From Candidatus Bathyarchaeota archaeon (GTDB taxonomy: Archaea > Thermoproteota > Bathyarchaeia > Bathyarchaeales > Bathyarchaeaceae), in the NCBI GenBank assembly GCA_026014605.1, contig JAOZIC010000135.1, positions 1 to 6,564 on the forward strand: DNA of 6,564 nucleotides, given 5' to 3'. How positions within the stretch are numbered: position 1 is the stretch's first letter; the number at the start of each line of letters is the position of its first letter. Both the position numbers and the translations under genes were made by a program. Shown here piece after piece: positions 1-5,472 of the stretch. Below the pieces are notes generated by a model. That model was given only the letters and a program-made list of their open reading frames with translations, had not been told where the DNA came from and ran no database searches.

Positions 1-10
1 GTAAGGAATT

Positions 11-1294
11 ATGATTACTATGGCATCTACACCTGCTCGTAAACTGCGAAAGAAGGCAGCGCCTTTACCGAAACAACCAGAAGTCAACATAGGTACCATC
101 GGTCACGTAGACCACGGAAAAACAACCCTAGTTGAAGCCATCACCGGAGTCTGGGCTGCAAAACACAGCGAAGAACTCAGACGAGGCATCACCATAAAAC
201 TAGGCTACGCCGACGCCCCAATATACAAATGCCCAAACTGTGACGAACCCCAATGCTACAGCTCAACCCCAACATGCTCCAAATGTGGAGGCGAATGCGA
301 ATTTGTACGAGCAGTAAGCTTTGTAGACTCACCCGGACACGAAGCCCTTATGGCAACCATGCTGTCCGGAGCAACCGTAATGGACGGCGCAATGCTCATA
401 ATTGCGGCTAACGAGAAATGTCCACAACCCCAAACACGTGAACACCTCGCCGCAATTGAACTGGCGGGATTAACTAACATCATCATTATACAAAACAAAA
501 TCGACATCGTGGACGAAAAACGCGCCCTAGAAAGCTACAAAGAAATCACCGAATTCGTAAAAGGAACCATAGCCGAAGGCAAACCAATCATCCCCGTTTC
601 TGCACAGCACGGCGTAAACATCGACGTAGTGCTACAAGCCCTGCAACAAAACATCCCCACCCCCGAGCACGACCCAAACAAACCCCCAAGAATGTATGTG
701 GTGCGCTCGTTTGACGTGAACAAACCTGGAGCATCCGCAGACGACCTAACTGGTGGAGTAATTGGTGGTAGTATTTCTCAGGGAAAACTAAGTGTTGGCG
801 ACAAAATCGAAATCCGCCCCGGAATCAAAGTAGAAAAAATGGGCAGAACATTCTACGAACCCATTTTCACAGAAATAATCAGCTTGAGTGCAGGCGGAAA
901 AAACGTAAAAGAAGCCCACAGCGGCGGATTAGTTGGAATGGGAACATACTTGGACCCCTCGTTAACTAAGGCTGATGGACTTACTGGTAATCTGGTTGGA
1001 AAACCTGATATGCTTCCTCCGACCCGTGACGAAATCGTTTTGGAAACTACGCTTCTGAAACGTGCCATCGGAACTAAAGAGCTTGTGCAGGTTGACAACA
1101 TAATCAAGGGTGAACGCCTCATCTTGGATGTTGGTACAACGATTACTGTTGGAACTGTCATATCTACGAAAAAGCATCTTGTCACCTTGAAACTGGTTAG
1201 GCCTGTATGTGCTGAAGAAGGTGCACGAGCAGCCATAAGCCGAAAAATTGCAAACCGTTGGCGGCTTATTGGGTACGGGCTTATCCAAGGCTAG
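11..1294 (+). CDS. eif2g: Translation initiation factor aIF2, gamma subunit (GTPase)
   Basis: This is the GTP-binding core of the archaeal aIF2 heterotrimer, which carries initiator Met-tRNA to the small ribosomal subunit in the cytoplasm. All GTPase signatures are visible: P-loop GHVDHGKT (residues 31-38), a switch I segment with RRGITI (57-62), DSPGH (106-110), NKID (162-165) and SAQHG (197-201). A zinc knuckle between switch I and G3 has Cys74, Cys77, Cys89 and Cys92, typical of e/aIF2-gamma and absent from EF-Tu. Two beta-barrel domains follow, from about residue 220 to the end. The length of 427 aa is slightly above the usual 410-415. A second in-frame ATG at position 20 (residue 4) is a credible alternative start, because the AAGGA-like element at 3-7 is too close to the first ATG. 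Codon choice changes markedly from about position 960. The gene heads the conserved cluster, although two extra genes separate it from the PIN gene. Confidence 0.98.
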   Translation: MITMASTPARKLRKKAAPLPKQPEVNIGTIGHVDHGKTTLVEAITGVWAAKHSEELRRGITIKLGYADAPIYKCPNCDEPQCYSSTPTCSKCGGECEFVRAVSFVDSPGHEALMATMLSGATVMDGAMLIIAANEKCPQPQTREHLAAIELAGLTNIIIIQNKIDIVDEKRALESYKEITEFVKGTIAEGKPIIPVSAQHGVNIDVVLQALQQNIPTPEHDPNKPPRMYVVRSFDVNKPGASADDLTGGVIGGSISQGKLSVGDKIEIRPGIKVEKMGRTFYEPIFTEIISLSAGGKNVKEAHSGGLVGMGTYLDPSLTKADGLTGNLVGKPDMLPPTRDEIVLETTLLKRAIGTKELVQVDNIIKGERLILDVGTTITVGTVISTKKHLVTLKLVRPVCAEEGARAAISRKIANRWRLIGYGLIQG

Positions 1295-1337
1295 TTTTCT
1301 TAGATTTGGTCTTTTGATACTATTTTTATTAGTTTTT
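1295..1337 (+). terminator. Probable T-tract terminator of aIF2-gamma
   Basis: Immediately after the aIF2-gamma stop codon the + strand has four short T runs, at 1295-1298, 1312-1315, 1323-1327 and 1333-1337. Archaeal RNA polymerase commonly terminates at such U-rich stretches without a stem. The runs lie antisense inside the 3' end of the convergent nuclease-like gene, so they may also just reflect its Lys-rich C-terminus. The assignment is an inference. Confidence 0.35.
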
Positions 1338-1782
1338 CCTGTTCATAGAGCGTAGCCGCTGCTTGGATGATTCTTCTTAGGTTGTGTTTTAGAACTTCAA
1401 CGGCTTCTTGTTCTGGTTGTCCACACAAAACGATAATCACGTGGGAGTATCCATCTAGGTAGTCTACCACTTGACCTACCAGCCTGTTTATTTGGCTTTT
1501 TCTTTTGAGGTTTCGTTTAAGTTCAATGCCGATTTTGTTGTCTATGCCGATGTCTGCTAGGCTTCTACCTGCCTCTTTTTTGATAAGGTGTTGTCTTGAG
1601 TTGCTAGAGTTCCACAGTGGTGAACTAAATATGCTGCTTTCAGATTGGTTTAGTCTCTGTCTTAAAAACAGCAATAGGTCGTCTCTGTATTTTGTTTCTG
1701 TTGTGTACTGGTCTTTTGGATTCCAGTTCTCGATAGTTTGCAGTACATCCTCAAATAAGTTCCCCGCCAAATTCAGCCCCAT
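1300..1782 (-). CDS. Small PD-(D/E)XK nuclease-like protein, function unknown
   Basis: A 160-aa protein that I cannot assign to a named family. Its order of conserved-looking residues fits the PD-(D/E)XK nuclease fold: an N-terminal helix with Glu29 and YRDDLLLFL, then Asp77 (ADIGI), then the strand IGIELK giving Glu87-x-Lys89, then QVVDY (Gln104-x3-Tyr108), which resembles the QxxxY motif of RecB-type nucleases. A hydrophobic strand VIIVLCG (115-121) follows. There is no signal peptide or membrane segment, and the protein is basic around residues 89-100, compatible with nucleic acid binding. It may be a stand-alone DNA-repair or restriction-like nuclease, or a catalytically inactive relative. 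It is transcribed against its neighbours: its stop is 5 nt from that of aIF2-gamma, and it diverges from the winged-helix gene. A TATA-like element puts its transcript start at about the ATG, suggesting a leaderless mRNA. Coding status is well supported; nuclease function is inferred from motifs only. Confidence 0.75.
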   Translation of the reverse strand: MGLNLAGNLFEDVLQTIENWNPKDQYTTETKYRDDLLLFLRQRLNQSESSIFSSPLWNSSNSRQHLIKKEAGRSLADIGIDNKIGIELKRNLKRKSQINRLVGQVVDYLDGYSHVIIVLCGQPEQEAVEVLKHNLRRIIQAAATLYEQEKLIKIVSKDQI

Positions 1783-1804
1783 ATATCTGATATATTGTTA
1801 CTTC

Positions 1805-1817
1805 GTATAAATTTTTT
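1805..1817 (-). promoter_or_regulatory. TATA-like promoter of the nuclease-like gene (leaderless)
   Basis: Read on the - strand this is an A-rich stretch leading into TTTATAC. The TATA core is centred about 26 nt upstream of the A of the ATG at 1782. That is the usual TATA-to-start distance in archaea, so transcription would begin at or next to the start codon. No purine-rich ribosome-binding site precedes the ATG, in agreement. The same AT-rich patch reads GTATAAAT on the + strand and could also serve the divergent gene. Confidence 0.5.
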
Positions 1818-1868
1818 GAATACTTTTTACCGTTTAACATTAAACATGGAATAGAACACAAAGCTTAC

Positions 1869-1892
1869 TTACAATACTGTACAATAATGTAA
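1869..1892. promoter_or_regulatory. 24-bp imperfect palindrome, candidate operator of the winged-helix gene
   Basis: The left half TTACAATACTGT (1869-1880) and the right half ACAATAATGTAA (1881-1892) are inverted copies with 10 of 12 positions paired and no spacer. The dyad ends 14 nt before the ATG at 1907, and lies downstream of the AT-rich TATA candidates at 1805-1812 and 1832-1845. A bound dimer would therefore sit between promoter and start codon. Position and symmetry fit autoregulation by the winged-helix protein encoded next door. That is an inference; no known operator consensus is matched. Confidence 0.45.
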
Positions 1893-1906
1893 TAGGCTGG
1901 TAAAAA

Positions 1907-3217
1907 ATGTCAGACTCAGGCGAAGAAACCTACTCGATTATGTTTACGTCCTTAAAGCATCCCGCACGCCGCAGAATCCTAAGAATGCTTGCAGAAAAAC
2001 CCAAAAACTTCTCACGCATATTAGAAGAGCTTGGAATCTCCAGCTCCCACCTTACATACCACCTAGAAAACCTTGGTGAACTTGTAACAAAACTAGATGA
2101 CGGACGATACAAGCTGTCAGCCTTCGGAAAAGCCGCAGTTATGACCATGCAAATCGTAGAAGACACACCCGACATCCAACCCAAAACACCAACATCTTTC
2201 CCATTGAAGTGGAAAACAGTCTTTGGCGTTTTGATGATTGCTATCGTTTTAATGGCGGGGCTGTCTTATACCCAGTTCTTGTCTTTGAACGAGGTCGCTG
2301 CAGAACAAGACCTATTGCAAGAAGAGTTTGACAAACTGCAAACAGCCCATGAACGGCTATTGCGGTGGGGCATTTCAACTGATCGTGTAATCAACTTTCT
2401 AAAAGATGTAATCCAGCTTGACCTGAGTAAATACCAAGCACGACTGGAACGAAACACAGTAGAATACCGCCCCGACTTGGGTGGAGTTGTAGAAGAAGTA
2501 TTAGCTTACACACTCCTTACCGATAACAGCGAATTGGGCGTAGATTTCAGGTTCAGAAACCAAACCCTGTCACGGTACCGCCTTGACTACATTGAAGGGT
2601 TACCAGTTTACTATGAACAACAACCAATTGACCTTATAGAATCTGCCAAGGGACTTATCGACCGGTACCAAAACTATGCAGGTATTTCGTATCTTACACC
2701 AATGAAAAACATGTTAGACACTATCAGCAATGTGGAGAACACCGCGATTATCATGGGCGACCTAAAACTTGAAATAATAACTGACGGACCAGACACCCAA
2801 TTCCAGTGGATGTACACAACTGAAGGTATTGGATATCAAGCTAAAGGTTTGACCTTAAATTACGATAACGGCGTTTTAGAGATGTTTACTGACGGGTGGT
2901 TCCTTTTCACCGTAGGCAGTACCGAAGTCAACATCTCCGAGCTGCAAGCAATACAAATAGCAATTGCGCATGTCAATGAGTTCTCGTGGTCAGTAAATGA
3001 TGTTACCATATCTGAATTTGACATCGTAGAATCCGAAGTAACCGCGGAACTTTGGCCACACCTCAGAGAAGACAATCTAGAACTAATTCCATACTGGTAC
3101 GTTACCATTCCACTGGACAAGGTTTATCCACTAAATGTTGACCGCCTCGCTGTGGGCATATGGGCAGACACAGGAGAAATAACTGAATACCGGACAATAC
3201 GGGTAGGAAGCATCTAA
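1907..3217 (+). CDS. Membrane-anchored winged-helix DNA-binding protein with large outer domain
   Basis: A 436-aa one-component regulator candidate. Residues 12-75 form an ArsR-like winged helix: HPARRRILRML, then SRILEELGISSSHLTYHLENLGEL as the recognition region, and a wing at DDGRYKLS. It closely resembles the archaeal winged-helix domains that precede FGKAAV. After a linker (85-100), one hydrophobic segment (about 104-124, FGVLMIAIVLMAGL) should cross the membrane, placing the DNA-binding end in the cytoplasm. A short coiled-coil-like helix (133-153) follows, then a roughly 280-residue domain outside. The C-terminal 343-430 part (ELQAIQIAIAHVNEF ... PYWYVTIPL ... GIWADTGEITEY) looks PepSY/YpeB-like, an inference from pattern only. 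No kinase or catalytic motif is visible. The ATG at 1907 is used; the upstream GGT is a weak ribosome-binding site. The stop is 5 nt before the PIN gene, so the two are probably co-transcribed. The ligand and target genes are unknown; a palindrome just upstream suggests autoregulation. Confidence 0.93.
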   Translation: MSDSGEETYSIMFTSLKHPARRRILRMLAEKPKNFSRILEELGISSSHLTYHLENLGELVTKLDDGRYKLSAFGKAAVMTMQIVEDTPDIQPKTPTSFPLKWKTVFGVLMIAIVLMAGLSYTQFLSLNEVAAEQDLLQEEFDKLQTAHERLLRWGISTDRVINFLKDVIQLDLSKYQARLERNTVEYRPDLGGVVEEVLAYTLLTDNSELGVDFRFRNQTLSRYRLDYIEGLPVYYEQQPIDLIESAKGLIDRYQNYAGISYLTPMKNMLDTISNVENTAIIMGDLKLEIITDGPDTQFQWMYTTEGIGYQAKGLTLNYDNGVLEMFTDGWFLFTVGSTEVNISELQAIQIAIAHVNEFSWSVNDVTISEFDIVESEVTAELWPHLREDNLELIPYWYVTIPLDKVYPLNVDRLAVGIWADTGEITEYRTIRVGSI

Positions 3218-3222
3218 CCGCG

Positions 3223-3654
3223 TTGGAGAAAAACAATTTGGCGACTTCAAAACCGCAGCCAATCAAAGTTATCTTGGACGCCAACTTCTTTTTTGTTCCC
3301 GCCCAGTTCACAGTAGACATTTTTGAAGAGTTAGCTGACCTTCTAAAACAGCGGTTCGAACCTGTTTTATTGTCTTCAACACTGGCCGAGCTTCAAGGAC
3401 TTTGTGACTCTTCCTCGTTGAAAACACAGAGGCAGGCGTTGTCTGCTATCGAGTTTAGTAAAAAATGTTGTTTTGTTGAGGTTGAAAGGAGTCCCTCGGA
3501 AACCTTTGACGACGTAGTTTTGCGTGTGGCTTCTGAGTGGAAGTGTCCTGTTGCCACAAACGATAAAGAACTGCGTAAACGGTTGCGGGCTGCTGGGGTT
3601 GCTGTGATTTTTTTGAGGCAAAAACGGCGGTTAGCGCTTGACGGTTCAGTATAG
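3223..3654 (+). CDS. PIN-domain endonuclease, FCF1/Utp24-like (COG1412 type)
   Basis: A single PIN domain of 143 aa. The acidic metal-binding residues are in the right order: Asp19 in ILDANFF, Glu56 in TLAELQGL, Asp97 in FDDVVLRVA and Asp114 in ATND, with basic RKRLRAAG after it. The stretch VPAQFTVDIFEEL after the first Asp is characteristic of the archaeal relatives of eukaryotic Fcf1/Utp24. Those proteins are thought to cleave pre-rRNA near the 5' end of 16S/18S. VapC-type toxins are the main alternative, but no antitoxin gene is adjacent, and proximity to rpoE and ribosomal genes is the usual archaeal context for this family. The start is TTG at 3223. A second in-frame TTG at 3238 (138 aa, beginning MATSK) has GGAG at 3225-3228 about 9 nt upstream and may be the true one. 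The gene follows the winged-helix gene by 5 nt and so probably shares its transcript. Its stop touches the promoter of the next operon. Confidence 0.9.
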   Translation: MEKNNLATSKPQPIKVILDANFFFVPAQFTVDIFEELADLLKQRFEPVLLSSTLAELQGLCDSSSLKTQRQALSAIEFSKKCCFVEVERSPSETFDDVVLRVASEWKCPVATNDKELRKRLRAAGVAVIFLRQKRRLALDGSV

Positions 3655-3656
3655 CC

Positions 3657-3664
3657 TTATAAAT
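3657..3664 (+). promoter_or_regulatory. TATA box of the rpoE-spt4-DPCK-S24e-S27ae operon
   Basis: TTATAAAT is a near-consensus archaeal TATA element, and begins 3 nt after the PIN gene stop codon. The expected transcript start is about 25 nt downstream, near 3685-3690. This leaves a 5' leader of about 70 nt before the GTG of rpoE, containing the hairpin at 3690-3721. Confidence 0.7.
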
Positions 3665-3689
3665 GAGGGGTTGTTTCTTATTTGGAGAC

Positions 3690-3721
3690 GAAAGTAATAT
3701 GCCCACAAAGTAGTTACTTTC
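3690..3721 (+). promoter_or_regulatory. Hairpin in the 5' leader of rpoE, enclosing a 4-codon ORF
   Basis: GAAAGTAA (3690-3697) and TTACTTTC (3714-3721) pair perfectly over 8 bp, with a possible extra U-G pair, around a 14-16 nt loop. The loop holds ATG CCC ACA AAG TAG (3699-3713), a minimal reading frame. The element lies at or just after the predicted transcript start and 26 nt before the ribosome-binding site. It could be an mRNA control element or a DNA operator. Neither role is shown. Confidence 0.4.
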
Positions 3722-3747
3722 TTGTAAGAATCATCAAATTACAAAAT

Positions 3748-3753
3748 AGGTGA
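3748..3753 (+). promoter_or_regulatory. Consensus ribosome-binding site deciding the GTG start of rpoE
   Basis: AGGTGA is fully complementary to the archaeal 16S rRNA 3' end (TCACCT). It is 6 nt before the GTG at 3760. This spacing fixes the GTG as the start, and no ATG is available at the expected N-terminus. Confidence 0.85.
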
Positions 3754-3759
3754 GATTGA

Positions 3760-4359
3760 GTGTTTAAACTCGTAACTCTTGAAGATGCAATTCGCATACC
3801 TCCAGAAAGGTTTGGAGAAGAAATCAGCACCGTAGGCTACGAACAGCTCAAACTGAAGTACGACGGTATGGTGGACGAAGAACTTGGTTACGTAATCGCA
3901 GTAACCAACATAGACGTTAACCCGTTCGGAAAAATCATTCCAGGCGACGGCGCAACCTTTCACAAAGTAAAATTTGCACTACTTACTTTTTATCCAAAAA
4001 TTCAAGAAGTAATCGAAGGCGAAGTAGTAGAAATCGCCGAATTCGGTGCATTCATCCGCATTGGACCTGTTGACGCACTTTTGCACGTTTCTCAACTAAT
4101 GGACGATTACATCTCCTACGACGAACGTCAAGGAGTTCTGATGGGCAAAGAAAGCAAACGAAAACTAACAACAGGCGACCGCGTCAGAGTCAGAATCACC
4201 GCAGTTTCTTTGGGTCGCAGCGGCGGTTCAGGAAAAATTGGTGTAACTGCTCGGCAGCCATTCCTTGGAAAGCTTGAGTGGATAGCAAAAGATGTTGAGA
4301 AACTGGAAGGCGGCTCAGAAGAAGAGCCCGCGGCAGCTAAACCAGAGGGTGAATCCTAG
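3760..4359 (+). CDS. rpoE: DNA-directed RNA polymerase subunit Rpo7 (RpoE1)
   Basis: This is the archaeal counterpart of eukaryotic Rpb7. With Rpo4 (RpoF) it forms the stalk of RNA polymerase, which helps open-complex formation, binds nascent RNA and aids termination. The first 80 residues form the Rpb7 N-terminal domain (FKLVTLEDAIRIPPERFGE at the start; FGKIIPGDG at 56-64). An S1 RNA-binding barrel spans about 82-165, with GEVVEIAEFGAFIRIGPVD and ALLHVSQLMDDY. The C-terminal 15-20 residues are a low-complexity Glu/Ala/Pro tail. The length of 199 aa is a little above the usual 180-190 because of this tail. The GTG start is supported by AGGTGA 6 nt upstream. It is the first gene of an operon, and its stop is 2 nt before the spt4 start. 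The partner gene rpoF is not in this window. Confidence 0.97.
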   Translation: MFKLVTLEDAIRIPPERFGEEISTVGYEQLKLKYDGMVDEELGYVIAVTNIDVNPFGKIIPGDGATFHKVKFALLTFYPKIQEVIEGEVVEIAEFGAFIRIGPVDALLHVSQLMDDYISYDERQGVLMGKESKRKLTTGDRVRVRITAVSLGRSGGSGKIGVTARQPFLGKLEWIAKDVEKLEGGSEEEPAAAKPEGES

Positions 4360-4361
4360 AC

Positions 4362-4547
4362 ATGACTGATAAAGCGTGTCGTGATTGTCATTTTATTTCT
4401 GACGGTTCGATTTGTCCTAACTGTAACGCTTCTAACTTGAGCGACGACTTTTCCGGCATTGTAGTAATAATTGACCCTGAAGGCTCAGCTATTGCTCGGT
4501 CTATGAAAGTGAAAAAGAAGGGTCACTACGCACTTCGTGTAAGGTAG
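4362..4547 (+). CDS. spt4: Transcription elongation factor Spt4 (RpoE2)
   Basis: A 61-aa zinc protein that pairs with Spt5 to clamp RNA polymerase and increase processivity. The zinc site is Cys6-x2-Cys9 and Cys18-x2-Cys21 (ACRDCHF ... ICPNC). It is followed by the Spt5-binding strand DFSGIVVIIDPEGSAIA and the typical ending GHYALRV. The length is normal for archaeal Spt4. GGTGA at 4348-4352, inside the end of rpoE, is 9 nt before the ATG, so translation is probably coupled. The TAG stop is in the same frame as the next gene, which runs open directly after it. Because Spt4 ends at its usual place, readthrough into a fusion is unlikely. Confidence 0.95.
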   Translation: MTDKACRDCHFISDGSICPNCNASNLSDDFSGIVVIIDPEGSAIARSMKVKKKGHYALRVR

Positions 4548-4556
4548 GTCACCGCT

Positions 4557-5078
4557 ATACTCATCTTAACCGATGAATTACGTGACGAGCTCAAGAATCC
4601 TCAGGGGCTTTTGTTTGAAGGTCCCCTTGAAACAACAATGGAACAGCTAAAACAGCATATCCAAAAACAAAAACCGTGCATGATAATTTCTGTAGGCGAC
4701 ATAGTTTCACGAGACCTTATTGCGTCGGGTATTTCTTTGAACGTGTTGATTGTTGATAACAAAACTATGAGAAAACCGATTAAGCCCATAGAAGTTGATT
4801 CTGACCAAACCTTGTTTGTTTCAAATCCCGCGGGAGCAATAACAAACGAGGCATGGGATGCGATAAAGTGCGCTGTAGCAAAAAAGGGTGTTACTAAGGT
4901 GATGGTTGACGGCGAAGAGGACCTGCTTACGGTTGTTACTGTTTTGTCTGCTCCTGACGGCGCGTTTGTTGTTTATGGTCAACCTCATGTGGGTATTGTG
5001 GTGGTTGAAGTTTCGGCAGAATCACGGGAAAACATGCGCCGTATTGTCGATTTAATGCAAGTTTCTTCGAAAAGCTAA
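4557..5078 (+). CDS. GTP-dependent dephospho-CoA kinase (DUF359), unusual start codon
   Basis: This enzyme phosphorylates dephospho-CoA with GTP, the last step of CoA synthesis in most archaea; it is unrelated to bacterial CoaE. Family-like blocks are visible: IISVGDIVS, VDNKTMRKP, FVSNPAGAIT, and VDGEEDLL continuing to APDGAFVVYGQPHVG with the GEEDL acidic patch. The start is uncertain. The first standard start in frame is TTG at 4611 (155 aa). The frame is open back to the spt4 stop at 4547, and it encodes LILTDELRDELKNPQG, which looks like the normal N-terminus of this family. There is no ATG, GTG or TTG in that stretch. ATA at 4557 (173 aa), 5 nt after AGGTCA (4546-4551), is the best candidate; ATC at 4563 is next. 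Family members are about 170-180 aa, favouring the longer form. The gene lies in the rpoE operon in its usual archaeal position before rps24e. Function is confident; the start is not. Confidence 0.9.
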   Translation: MLILTDELRDELKNPQGLLFEGPLETTMEQLKQHIQKQKPCMIISVGDIVSRDLIASGISLNVLIVDNKTMRKPIKPIEVDSDQTLFVSNPAGAITNEAWDAIKCAVAKKGVTKVMVDGEEDLLTVVTVLSAPDGAFVVYGQPHVGIVVVEVSAESRENMRRIVDLMQVSSKS

Positions 5079-5122
5079 AGTAAGAGGGATGTGTCAATTC
5101 AACAACCTGCGGAAGTGTAGCA

Positions 5123-5470
5123 ATGAAGGTTAACATTATTTCAAAAAAGCAGAATCCTTTGCTTAAACGACGAGAAGTAAAATTCAGTATCGACCATGCC
5201 CAAACAGGCGGCACTCCATCTCGTGCTGATGTTCGCAGTCAGCTTGCATCGATTTTAGGAACAAATATCGACTTAGTTTGTGTAGGCAATTTTGAAACCA
5301 AAACTGGTTCGATGGTTGCCGTTGGCGAAGCAAACGTTTACGAATCAGTTGAGCAAGCAAAACTTGTAGAATCTAAACATCTACTAGAAAAGAATAAAGC
5401 ACCAGAAAAACCTGCAAAAGCTGAAGAAGCACCAGCAGAAGATGAAGACGCCCAAGAGGAGGAAGAGTAA
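5123..5470 (+). CDS. rps24e: Small-subunit ribosomal protein S24e
   Basis: An archaeal/eukaryotic-type ribosomal protein absent from bacteria. Recognisable parts are KKQNPLLKRREVKFSIDH (8-25), the TPSRADVRSQLASILG helix (31-46), LVCVGNFETKTG (51-62) and ANVYES with the helix up to LLEKN (70-91). The last 24 residues are an Ala/Pro/Glu/Asp-rich acidic tail, probably disordered, ending in EEEE; many archaeal S24e proteins lack such a long tail. The ATG is supported by homology of the first residues; the preceding GGAAG at 5111-5115 is only a fair ribosome-binding site. A 44-nt gap separates it from the DPCK gene and contains a 9-codon reading frame that stops 2 nt before this ATG. Confidence 0.97.
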   Translation: MKVNIISKKQNPLLKRREVKFSIDHAQTGGTPSRADVRSQLASILGTNIDLVCVGNFETKTGSMVAVGEANVYESVEQAKLVESKHLLEKNKAPEKPAKAEEAPAEDEDAQEEEE

Positions 5471-5472
5471 AC

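Noticed and set aside
853..1288. Reverse-strand open frames inside aIF2-gamma
   Set aside because: They are shadows of a strongly conserved gene; no motif or start signal supports them.
1505..1810. 101-codon + strand open frame opposite the nuclease-like gene
   Set aside because: Its translation is Ser/Leu/Phe-rich without a recognisable motif, no promoter or ribosome-binding site fits, and the - strand frame has coherent nuclease motifs.
3223..3654. VapC toxin of a toxin-antitoxin pair
   Set aside because: The PIN fold is shared, but the preceding gene is a 436-aa membrane regulator and not a small antitoxin, and both sequence (VPAQFTVDIFEEL) and location fit the FCF1-type family.
4362..5078. 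Spt4-DPCK fusion through TAG readthrough or pyrrolysine
   Set aside because: Both parts are in one frame around the TAG, but Spt4 ends at its usual length and TAG is the normal stop of several other genes here, including aIF2-gamma, the PIN gene and rpoE. Kept only as a minor option in the start-codon finding.
5089..5133. 14-codon frame from ATG 5089 overlapping the S24e start
   Set aside because: It is too short and overlaps the S24e start out of frame; it is very likely chance.
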